The notes beneath the pieces are model-generated. The model was not told where the DNA came from. It saw only the letters and a list, made by a program, of their open reading frames with translations, and ran no database searches. A DNA stretch of 54,169 nucleotides from Acidobacteriota bacterium. Lineage in GTDB: Bacteria > Acidobacteriota > Vicinamibacteria > Fen-336. The translations under genes were made by a program, and so were the position numbers. Shown one piece after another: positions 8,903-15,976 of this stretch; position 1 is the stretch's first letter, and each line of letters opens with the position of its first letter. The stretch lies in NCBI GenBank assembly GCA_003222275.1, contig QHVJ01000155.1, forward strand, positions 1-54,169, given 5' to 3'.

Positions 8903-9421
8903 ATGCGGCTCCTGATCCCGATGGCCCTCGTGCTCCTGGCGTGCGGATGTGGGGGAGGCTCGTCGCCGACCCAACCCGGTCCGCCGGCCAACAGCTCGAT
9001 GATCTTCACCGGCGTCTCGCCTGTGTCCGGGAGCACGATCGTCGTGCCCGAGCAGTATCCCTACATCCTCCCCGGCGGCGTCGTCATCCCGCCCCACTCC
9101 GGCCTGATCTCCGTGGGCCTGTCGATGACATCCGCCCACGACGTGCCGTGGGCGCAGTTGAACGTCTATCTACTGACCGGTGGCCAGAGCACGGAATACT
9201 GCGGGCAGAACAGTCCCGATTCCCCGACCTGGAGTTTCTTGCCGTCCGGCTGGACGACCACATTTGCCGTAACCGGCTTCCGGGTCTATCGACTGCCGTG
9301 CGAGGTCACCGGGATCCGTGCCATGTTGCACATGAGGAACAATGGTTCGGCGACACCGCCGACGCCGACCGAGACGATCGCCGAGGCGACGCTTCCGTTG
9401 AGCTTCCAGATCCGTCGCTGA
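8903..9421 (+). CDS. Putative secreted lipoprotein of unknown function
   Basis: The 172-residue product starts with a signal sequence ending LLACGCGGGSSPTQP, a lipoprotein-type N-terminus followed by a Gly/Ser/Pro linker. The rest is a small beta-rich domain with two cysteines around residues 98 and 134 (EYCGQN and LPCEV) that could form a disulfide. A strong AGGAGGGG sits upstream of the ATG at 8903, deciding this start over the longer open frame. It lies downstream of the RND operon but a 143-base gap separates them. No family recognised. Confidence 0.7.
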   Translation: MRLLIPMALVLLACGCGGGSSPTQPGPPANSSMIFTGVSPVSGSTIVVPEQYPYILPGGVVIPPHSGLISVGLSMTSAHDVPWAQLNVYLLTGGQSTEYCGQNSPDSPTWSFLPSGWTTTFAVTGFRVYRLPCEVTGIRAMLHMRNNGSATPPTPTETIAEATLPLSFQIRR

Positions 9422-9464
9422 GCGGCCCGCTACTTCAGGGGAGGCCCGAACCGGACGTTGCTTC

Positions 9465-10643
9465 TCAGCGTCGGCCCGCCAGCCGCCAGAACCCCGTCTC
9501 GTCGAGCAGCGTGATCCGGTGCCCCTTCTCCCGCAGGCGCTTGATCTCCATGAGCTTCAAGCCGCCCTCCCGGCCGGCGGCCTGCAGCGGATTCGGCCGC
9601 CCGCGAACGACGACGGTCGTCCGCACCGAGGGCATGCCGTGGACGACGGCCCCGGCCCGCCGGGCGGCGCGGACGGCCTCGCGGCGGCGCCGGGTCAGGA
9701 TGCCGGTGAAGGCGAGGTGCACGCCCTTCAGCGTCCGCAGCACGCCGACCTTCAGCGGAGCGGGCGGGTTGCGGAGCGCCTCGATCAGCTCGTCGGCGCT
9801 CTCGTACCGCTTCCGCCGCTCGCCGAGGCAGCGGTAGATGATCTCCTTGAAGTGATCGCTGCACGGGAGACGGCGGACCTCGGGCGTGCGGATCCGCACC
9901 TGCGCGTCGCCCTTGATCAACATCCCGAGGAGCTGGCCCACCTGGTAGATGTCGTCACGCGCCTGCCACTTGGGAACCGCGCCCGCGAGAATGTCGCTGG
10001 GGGCCGTCAGCGCGTTCATGGTGCCCGCGGTGATCCCTCGCCGGTCGCTCTGCTGCCGGACGATCCCGAAATCGCCGAGCTTCAGGCACCGGCCGTCGCA
10101 GACGAACACGTTCAGCGGCGTGAGGTCGCGGTGGAGGTTCTGGCCGCGGTGCAGCTTTCCGAGCACCTGGAGGACGCCCGCGATCTCGCGGCGCGTGGTG
10201 GCTTCAGACCACCCCGTGCCGGTGCGGTTCAGGAAGGCGCGGAGGTCGCCGTGAGTCGCGTACTCGAGGGCCAGGCAGTACAGCACGGGCCCCACCGGGC
10301 GCGTCAGGGGGAACGTGTCGAAGACGCGGATCGCGCGCGGGTGACCGTCCAGCAGCTGCCCGAAGTAGGCCTCCCGGAGCCAACCGTCGATGCGTTCGCT
10401 GGCCTTGATGCAGACGGTCGGCGGGACCACCCGCGACCGCCCGAGACGCCGGGCGAGGTAGGCCTGGCCGAACCCGCCCTCGCCGAGCAGCCGCTCGATG
10501 CGATAGCTGAGACGCGTCTCCGGGCTCGCGATGACCTGCGCGGGAGAGAGCAGGCGCTTCGCGTGCTCGACGGGGGCGCGGACGGGTCCGGTACGGGTCC
10601 GCGGGCCGGACGTGTGGCTCGGCAGGCCAGCGTGGTTCGTCAT
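9465..10643 (-). CDS. Serine/threonine protein kinase with C-terminal BRCT domain
   Basis: The 392-residue protein joins a Hanks-type kinase (about residues 45-295) to a BRCT domain (about 304-390). Kinase motifs are intact: glycine loop GEGGFG (54-59), ATP lysine in VCIKA (K80), catalytic loop HRDLTPLN (171-178), DFG (191-193) and DDIYQVGQLL for the conserved helix-F aspartate. The C-terminus, starting LKGVHLAFTGILTRRRREAV, has the BRCT pattern seen in NAD-dependent DNA ligases. It has no membrane helix, so it is cytoplasmic. The start is set at the ATG at 10643, just before the kinase N-extension; the open frame beyond is antisense to the next gene. It is divergent from the DAC-like gene, with 60 bases between. 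Confidence 0.88.
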   Translation of the reverse strand: MTNHAGLPSHTSGPRTRTGPVRAPVEHAKRLLSPAQVIASPETRLSYRIERLLGEGGFGQAYLARRLGRSRVVPPTVCIKASERIDGWLREAYFGQLLDGHPRAIRVFDTFPLTRPVGPVLYCLALEYATHGDLRAFLNRTGTGWSEATTRREIAGVLQVLGKLHRGQNLHRDLTPLNVFVCDGRCLKLGDFGIVRQQSDRRGITAGTMNALTAPSDILAGAVPKWQARDDIYQVGQLLGMLIKGDAQVRIRTPEVRRLPCSDHFKEIIYRCLGERRKRYESADELIEALRNPPAPLKVGVLRTLKGVHLAFTGILTRRRREAVRAARRAGAVVHGMPSVRTTVVVRGRPNPLQAAGREGGLKLMEIKRLREKGHRITLLDETGFWRLAGRR

Positions 10644-10703
10644 CAGGCGCAGCCGGAATCTTATCTCGCTACGTGCCCGGGAAAGGGCATACTCGCGGGT
10701 GAG

Positions 10704-11837
10704 ATGAACGGATCGCTGTACCCGGCCGCCCGGACCTTCGCCCCCAGGCTGGAGGAGCACTTCGCCCGGCACGCGGCGGCGGGTCCGAATGGCGCACCGC
10801 CGGGCGCACCCCTCCCCGATGCGCGCGCCATCGAGGCGCTGATCGATGCCGCCTTCTGGGCGAGCCTTCAGCGCGAGGAAGGCTACGCGCCGGAAATATC
10901 GCTGGCCTTCCTGCCCCCCGCGCGGGCCGCTCGGCCTCTGATGTTCGGGGCGCCCCTGCCGCTCGGCCCTCGCGCCCTCGCGCGGCTCGCGCCCGCGGTC
11001 GAGCGCCCCGGGATCCACCTCGGCGTCTGGCGTGAGCGGGGCGAGCTGGTCGTGTGGGGCACGACGCGGGCGATCCCCAGCTCCTGTCTCGTCATCGAGG
11101 TCCTCGGACCGGGCCTGATGGTCGTCAAGCATCGCACCCGCGAGGATTCGGCCAAGTTCCAGAACGTCGCCGTCTTCGAGGGCGAGCAGGTCAAGGTCCT
11201 GAGCCCGCAGTCCGTGGACGTGTCGGACCATCCCGCCGTGTTGAAGTCCCTGATCGCGCCCGAGCCGCCGGGCTCGCCCGACGATCCCGTCGATGTGCTG
11301 CTCCGGCTCGCCGTGTCGATGCGCGCCCACAAGCGCGGGGGAACGCTCCTCGTCGTGCCCGCGCGCACGGAGACGTGGCGGGAGTCGATCGTCCACCCGA
11401 TCGAGTATGCTGTGGAGCCCGCTTTCACGGAGCTCGCCGACCTGGTGCGTGAGGCCGTGGTCGGCGGCCCGTCGCCGGGGCCGGGGGCCCTCGGGCGGGC
11501 CGTGGATGCGGTGGCGGGCCTGACCGCGGTGGACGGCGCCACGCTGATCACGGACCGCTACGAGCTGCTCGCATTCGGCGTGAAGATCGGACGGCCGGAT
11601 GGCCGGCCGCGCGTGGAGCGCGTGATCCTCACCGAGCCGATCGAGGGCGGCGCCGCGTCGGTGGTGGCCCCGGTGGAACTCGGCGGCACTCGCCACATCT
11701 CGGCGGCGCAGTTCGCGCACGATCAGCAGGGGGCCGTGGCCCTGGCGGCGTCCCAGGACGGCCACTTCACGATCTTCGCCTGGTCCACCCGCGACGGGCT
11801 GGTGCATGCCCACCGCGTCGAGACGCTGCTGCTGTAA
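10704..11837 (+). CDS. DAC-like (DisA_N-fold, DACNV-type) domain protein
   Basis: The 377-residue protein has a C-terminal region resembling diadenylate cyclase (DAC) domains: a DGA motif at 277-279 (VDGATLITD) and a GTRH-containing motif at 328-331 followed by SAAQF, ending in a beta segment DGHFTIFAW. In authentic DAC enzymes these motifs bind ATP. Here the second reads RHIS rather than RHR/RHT, so activity is uncertain, and the domain layout is closer to the DACNV sensor-like relatives. The N-terminal 200 residues look like an additional alpha/beta domain. It is followed after 20 bases by the cNMP-binding flavoprotein, probably in one transcript, and is divergent from the kinase-BRCT gene. 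Confidence 0.6.
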   Translation: MNGSLYPAARTFAPRLEEHFARHAAAGPNGAPPGAPLPDARAIEALIDAAFWASLQREEGYAPEISLAFLPPARAARPLMFGAPLPLGPRALARLAPAVERPGIHLGVWRERGELVVWGTTRAIPSSCLVIEVLGPGLMVVKHRTREDSAKFQNVAVFEGEQVKVLSPQSVDVSDHPAVLKSLIAPEPPGSPDDPVDVLLRLAVSMRAHKRGGTLLVVPARTETWRESIVHPIEYAVEPAFTELADLVREAVVGGPSPGPGALGRAVDAVAGLTAVDGATLITDRYELLAFGVKIGRPDGRPRVERVILTEPIEGGAASVVAPVELGGTRHISAAQFAHDQQGAVALAASQDGHFTIFAWSTRDGLVHAHRVETLLL

Positions 11838-11857
11838 CCGAGGGAGAGAGGATCGCA

Positions 11858-13537
11858 ATGGCCGAGACCACTCCGCCCGTTCCGTCGACGCTGGCTTCAC
11901 CCGCGGAACAGACGTTCCCGACGCTGACGCCGGCGCAGATCGCGCGCATCGACGCCCACGGGCGCAAGCACCCGGTCCAGCGCGGCGAGGTGCTCGTGGA
12001 GGCGGGCGACCACGTCGTGCCGTTCTTCGTCGTGACGGCCGGTCAGGTCGAGATCGTCCGGCCGTCCGGAACGACCGAAGCGCTGATCGCCCTGCACGGA
12101 CCGGGTCAGTTCAGCGGCGAGGTCAACATGTTGTCCGGGCGCCGCGCGCTTTTCCGGGCGCGCGCCCGCGAGACGGGCGAGGTGATCGAGCTCGATCGCG
12201 AGCAGCTCCTGGCGCTCGTGCAGACCGACAGCGAGCTGGGCGAGATCATCATGCGGGCCTTCATCCTCCGCCGGGTGGAGCTGATCGCGCAGGGGCTGGG
12301 AGACGTCGTGCTCGTGGGGTCGAGCCATTGCGCGGGCACGCTCCGCATCAAGGAGTTCCTGGCCCGCAACGGCCATCCGTACGCGTCCATCGACCTCGAC
12401 CGTGACGCCGGCGTGCAGGACCTCCTCGACCATTTCAAGGTCTCGGTCGCCGACGTGCCCTTGCTGATCTGCCGGGGCCAAGTGGTGCTCCGGAACCCGA
12501 CCAATCAGCAGATCGCCGAATGCCTCGGCTTCAACGACGCGATCGACCACACGCACCTCCGCGACGTTGTCATCGTCGGCGCGGGGCCCGCGGGGCTCGC
12601 CGCCGCCGTGTACGGCGCATCGGAAGGGCTCGACGTCCTGGTGCTGGAGTCGAGCTCGCCGGGAGGACAGGCCGGCTCGAGCTCCCGGATCGAGAACTAC
12701 CTCGGCTTCCCCACGGGGATCTCGGGCCAGGACCTCGCCGCGCGCGCGTACACGCAGGCGCAGAAGTTCGGCGCCCAATTGCTGATCGCCAAGGGCGCCC
12801 GACGGTTGGCGTGCGACCGGAAGCCGTACGCGATCGAGATCGACGACGGCCCGCGGGTGCCCGCGCGCACCGTCATCATCGCCACCGGCGCCGAATATCG
12901 AAGGCCGTCCCTCGAGAACCTGTCGCAGTTCGAGGGGGCGGGCGTGTACTACTCCGCGACGTTCAACGAGGCGCAGCTCTGCCGCGGCGAAGAGGTGGTC
13001 GTCGTGGGCGGAGGGAACTCGGCCGGCCAGGCCGCCGTGTTCCTCGCGCGGACCGCCAAGCGCGTGCACATGCTCGTCCGGTCGGGCGGGCTGGCGGAGA
13101 GCATGTCGCGATACTTGATCCGGCGAATCGAGGACAATCCCGCCATCATCTTGCGAACGCACACGGAGCTCACGGCGCTCGAAGGAGGCCGCGAGCTCCA
13201 GCGCGTGTCCTGGCGGGACAGCCAGGCCGCGAACGTGGAGGCCCACGACATCCGCCACGTCTTCGTCATGACCGGGGCCGGCCCCAGCACCCGATGGCTC
13301 GACGGTTGTGTCGCGCTGGACGCCAACGGGTTCATCAAGACGGGACCGGACCTGTCACCGGAGGAGCTGGCGGCGGCGCATTGGCCTCTCGCCCGGGCCC
13401 CCCATCTCCTCGAGACCAGCCTCCCGGGGGTGTTCGCGGTCGGCGACGTGCGCGGCGGCAACATCAAGCGGGTGGCGTCGGCCGTCGGCGAGGGATCGAT
13501 CGCGGTCGCCTTCGTCCATCAGGTGCTCCGCGAATGA
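11858..13537 (+). CDS. cNMP-binding, glutaredoxin-like and thioredoxin-reductase-like flavoprotein
   Basis: A 559-residue three-part protein. Residues about 22-145 form a CRP-type cyclic-nucleotide-binding domain (GEVLVEAGDHVVPFFVVTAGQVEI). About 148-225 resemble a glutaredoxin/thioredoxin-like fold with a single cysteine (SSHCAG) at 158. About 235-559 form a thioredoxin-reductase-like FAD/NAD(P)H domain with GAGPAG at 241-246, GGGNSAGQAA near 385 and GVFAVGDVR near 525. The CxxC that defines thioredoxin reductase is missing: where it should be (about 364-372) the protein reads YYSATFNEA. It may therefore oxidise NAD(P)H for another acceptor. GAGGGAGAGAGG upstream supports the ATG. Confidence 0.88.
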   Translation: MAETTPPVPSTLASPAEQTFPTLTPAQIARIDAHGRKHPVQRGEVLVEAGDHVVPFFVVTAGQVEIVRPSGTTEALIALHGPGQFSGEVNMLSGRRALFRARARETGEVIELDREQLLALVQTDSELGEIIMRAFILRRVELIAQGLGDVVLVGSSHCAGTLRIKEFLARNGHPYASIDLDRDAGVQDLLDHFKVSVADVPLLICRGQVVLRNPTNQQIAECLGFNDAIDHTHLRDVVIVGAGPAGLAAAVYGASEGLDVLVLESSSPGGQAGSSSRIENYLGFPTGISGQDLAARAYTQAQKFGAQLLIAKGARRLACDRKPYAIEIDDGPRVPARTVIIATGAEYRRPSLENLSQFEGAGVYYSATFNEAQLCRGEEVVVVGGGNSAGQAAVFLARTAKRVHMLVRSGGLAESMSRYLIRRIEDNPAIILRTHTELTALEGGRELQRVSWRDSQAANVEAHDIRHVFVMTGAGPSTRWLDGCVALDANGFIKTGPDLSPEELAAAHWPLARAPHLLETSLPGVFAVGDVRGGNIKRVASAVGEGSIAVAFVHQVLRE

Positions 13538-13570
13538 GAACACCGGTGGCGCCCCGAGCCTGACCACGGC

Positions 13571-13774
13571 TCACGGGAACGGTGAGCGGCCGAGCAGCGT
13601 CCTCGCGGCGGGAATCGTGGTCACGGCTCCGAGCGCGACCAGTCCCAGACCGACGGCGCGGCGCACGCGGTCCGAGAGCTTGCCGGAAACGAGCAGCCCG
13701 ACGCCGCCAGCGAGCGCAGCACGCGTCGCGACGATGAAGGCGACCTGCGGTGTGGTGAGCTTGTGCTTCTTCAT
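13571..13774 (-). CDS. Small two-helix membrane protein, hypothetical
   Basis: The 67-residue product has two hydrophobic stretches, about residues 12-29 and 38-56, separated by a basic turn (SDRVRR), and a basic N-terminus MKKHKL. This looks like a small integral membrane protein of unknown function. I prefer the ATG at 13774, with GAGGT eight bases upstream, over the in-frame GTG three codons earlier. It converges on the flavoprotein gene. Nothing suggests a specific role. Confidence 0.6.
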   Translation of the reverse strand: MKKHKLTTPQVAFIVATRAALAGGVGLLVSGKLSDRVRRAVGLGLVALGAVTTIPAARTLLGRSPFP

Positions 13775-13927
13775 GAATGCCACCTCGAGCGGATTGAGTC
13801 CAATCCGCGCTCGTCGTCATCGATGCAGCCCTCGTGCCAGATGCCAGAGGCTGCCGCGAACCGGTCCGCGCGCAAACGGCCGGTGAGCCTTGTCGCCAAA
13901 TCATTCAGCCGACGACGAAGATTGTCC

Positions 13928-13956
13928 TTGATATTGACTAGATAGTCAACTATATT
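13928..13956 (+). promoter_or_regulatory. Promoter and perfect operator of the tetR gene
   Basis: TTGATA (13928-13933) and TATATT (13951-13956) are 17 bases apart. The perfect palindrome TTGACTAGATAGTCAA (13934-13949) fills the spacer exactly, so a bound regulator would block RNA polymerase. The -10 box ends 7 bases before the ATG and no Shine-Dalgarno is present, again suggesting a leaderless mRNA. Confidence 0.8.
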
Positions 13957-13963
13957 CCTCTCC

Positions 13964-14569
13964 ATGGGACGCGTGAGCGACGCCCGCGAGAGGCTGCTGA
14001 AGGCGACCTTAGAGCTGATCTGGCGGGAGAGCTACGGGGCGGTGACCGTGGACGCGATCTGCGAGCGGGCCGGCGTGAAGAAGGGGAGCTTCTATTACTT
14101 CTTCGACTCGAAGTCCCAGCTCACGGCGGAAGCCCTGAAGCATCACTGGGACTCGCTCCGGCCCCTTTACGACCCGATCTTCTCACCGAGCGTTCCTCCC
14201 CTCGAGCGGTTTCGGCGTTACTTCGATTTCCTTTACCAGCGCCATGCCGATCTCAAGACCAAGGCCGGCCGTGTCCTGGGCTGTCCTTTCTTCTCGGTGG
14301 GCTGCGAGGTCACCAAGCAGGACCCGCTGGTCGGGGAAGCGGTGAGGGGAATCATAAAGAGCAAGACGAAGTACTTCGAGTCGGCGTTGCGCGATGCGCA
14401 GGCGGAGGGGCTCATCCACGTCGCCGACATCCCCGCCCAGGCTCAGGCGCTCTTCGCGTACGTCGACGGTGTCCTGGGGCAGGCCCGGATCCAGAACGAC
14501 CTCGAGCTGATCCGCACGCTTCCCGAGGGCGTCCGCCGCTTTCTCGCCCTGGAGCCGGCCGCCGTGTAG
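13964..14569 (+). CDS. TetR-family transcriptional regulator
   Basis: The 201-residue protein has an N-terminal TetR helix-turn-helix (about residues 6-55; AICERAGVKKGSFYYFFDSKSQL is the recognition segment) and an alpha-helical ligand domain of usual length. The promoter in front contains a perfect 16-base palindrome, and its first nine bases recur upstream of the RND remnant at 14640, so it most likely controlled itself and that efflux operon. Since the downstream pump genes are now broken, its remaining targets are unclear. The ATG at 13964 lies directly at the expected transcription start. Confidence 0.93.
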   Translation: MGRVSDARERLLKATLELIWRESYGAVTVDAICERAGVKKGSFYYFFDSKSQLTAEALKHHWDSLRPLYDPIFSPSVPPLERFRRYFDFLYQRHADLKTKAGRVLGCPFFSVGCEVTKQDPLVGEAVRGIIKSKTKYFESALRDAQAEGLIHVADIPAQAQALFAYVDGVLGQARIQNDLELIRTLPEGVRRFLALEPAAV

Positions 14570-14583
14570 CCCCGAGCCCCTTT

Positions 14584-14613
14584 TTGTCCAATTTGTTGAC
14601 TAGACGGTAGGTT
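14584..14613 (+). promoter_or_regulatory. Promoter with second TetR-type operator, upstream of the broken RND locus
   Basis: TTGTCC (14584-14589) and TAGGTT (14608-14613) are 18 bases apart. TTGACTAGA at 14596-14604 is identical to the left part of the perfect operator before tetR, and TCAAC at 14616-14620 gives an imperfect right arm. The spacing relative to the promoter elements matches the first operator. Confidence 0.55.
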
Positions 14614-14639
14614 ATTCAACTGGAGGCGTATCGTCTTAT

Positions 14640-15085
14640 ATGTGGATCGTCCGGCTCGCGCTACGGCGGCCCTACACGTTCGTGGTGGCGTCACTCCTGG
14701 TCGTGATCCTCGGCGCCCCCACGATACGGGAGACGCCCAAAGACATCTTCCCCACGATCGACATCCCGGTCGTGAGCGTCGTATGGACCTACACCGGCCT
14801 CTCCACCCAGGACATGGAGAAGCAGATCACCACTTTCAGCGAGTTCTCCACGTCCTTCGCGGTGAACAACATCAAGAACATCGAGTCCCAGACGCTCAAC
14901 GGCGTGGCGGTGGTGAAGATCTACTTCCAACCCGGCGTCGACGTCGCGGCGGCCGTGACTTCGGCCACGAGGTCGAGGTGGTGAGCGGCTTGGGCGGTGA
15001 ACAGCTCCTGATCTCGAGCCCCGGCGACCGGCTGGTGGAAGGCCAGACCGTGCAGGTGGCGGCGTCCGCCGTCAAGACGGACTGA
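14640..15085 (+). pseudogene. RND efflux pump N-terminus joined to an adaptor C-terminus (deletion remnant)
   Basis: From the ATG at 14640 about 105 codons encode a typical RND pump N-terminus: TM1 (LALRRPYTFVVASLLVV), then PKDIFPTIDIPVVSVVW and the porter start ending FQPGVDVAAAV. At about 14956 homology switches to a second frame that reads DFGHEVEVVSGLGGEQLL and ends at TGA 15083-15085, which is the C-terminal end of an HlyD-type adaptor. The pump frame itself stops at 14984. A single deletion in a pump-adaptor operon would give this structure, removing most of the pump and the start of the adaptor. The upstream TetR operator survives. Confidence 0.8.
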
Positions 15086-15090
15086 CGACC

Positions 15091-15801
15091 ATGCTCGGCG
15101 AAAAAATGGAGCGCCGCCGCGCCGCGAACGCTTCTCGCCGCAAGCGCGTGGAGCAGATGACGGAAGGCGAAAAGATGCGCGCGCTGCTCACCGACGAGCT
15201 GACGGGGCTCGGGAACCGGCGCGCCTGGGAGGAGGGCAGTCGGCGCCCCGTCCAGGCCATGCTCGACGTCGAGGGCCTGAAGTGGGTGAACGACAACCTC
15301 GGGTGGGCGGCCGGGGACGAGCTGCTGCGGGCGGTCGCGGCCGCCATCCGCGAAGAAGGCGTCGTCGGCTACCGCCTCGGCGGGGACGAGTTCGTCTTCG
15401 AGGCCGAGGACCGGGCTTCCGTCCAGGCTGCCATCGATGGGATCACGCGGCGCCTGGGTGCGGCCGGTATCGAGGCGACGCTTCCGGATGGCCCGACCAG
15501 GCGATTGAAAGGAGCCCGGGTGCACGCGGGGATCGGCCGATCGCTCGACGAAGCCGACGCCGCCCTCAACTCCGCGAAAAAGGCCGGTATCGCGGCCGGA
15601 GAGCGGGCCGAGCGTGGGGACCGGCCTCGTGGCTTGTCGGAAGTGAGGGTCCTGCCGTTCTCCAAACGGGCGGAGCCGCGCGACCTCCGTTTCTTTCTCC
15701 GGGCGTTCCGCGAGGCGGATCCGGACTTCGGGGAAGAAAAGGACGCTGACACGGGCGGCAATATGATGAGCCGGGAATGGCTCATCCGGAACATGCGCTG
15801 A
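15091..15801 (+). CDS. Stand-alone GGDEF-domain protein (putative diguanylate cyclase)
   Basis: A 236-residue cytoplasmic protein consisting of a short basic N-terminus, a compact GGDEF domain (about residues 33-165) and a C-terminal tail of about 70 residues. The N-terminal DELTGLGNRRAWEE, the metal aspartate in MLDVEGLKWVNDN, and an intact RLGGDEF signature (GGDEF at 97-101) indicate possible c-di-GMP synthesis. There is no sensor, membrane helix or receiver domain. The domain is shorter than usual between the GGDEF loop and the C-terminal helix. It follows the RND remnant by only 5 bases and may be read from the same transcript. Confidence 0.8.
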   Translation: MLGEKMERRRAANASRRKRVEQMTEGEKMRALLTDELTGLGNRRAWEEGSRRPVQAMLDVEGLKWVNDNLGWAAGDELLRAVAAAIREEGVVGYRLGGDEFVFEAEDRASVQAAIDGITRRLGAAGIEATLPDGPTRRLKGARVHAGIGRSLDEADAALNSAKKAGIAAGERAERGDRPRGLSEVRVLPFSKRAEPRDLRFFLRAFREADPDFGEEKDADTGGNMMSREWLIRNMR

Positions 15802-15976
15802 GCGAGTCGGACCGCCTCGGGCGGCGGCTCGTCCTCGACGAGATCTTCGATCGAGGTCCACGGCATACGCAAGTACCTGCGCGTCTGGACCCGTTACCGC
15901 GACGGCCCGCTCGGCGGGATTGCGGTCTAGGGTCGCCCATCCGCGCGCGAGCGCTCGGGACGCGGCGGCGGTGCGC

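Noticed and set aside
5335-9036. 1233-codon open frame on the minus strand over the RND genes
   Set aside because: It is antisense to convincing adaptor and pump genes and consists of low-complexity Arg/His/Asp/Gly-rich sequence, as expected in GC-rich DNA.
15802-15930. In-frame continuation of 42 codons after the GGDEF stop, ending KYLRVWTRYRDGPLGGIAV
   Set aside because: The tail has some protein-like character, but it is short, without a start site, and matches no family I can name. Not enough to call a remnant or a read-through product.
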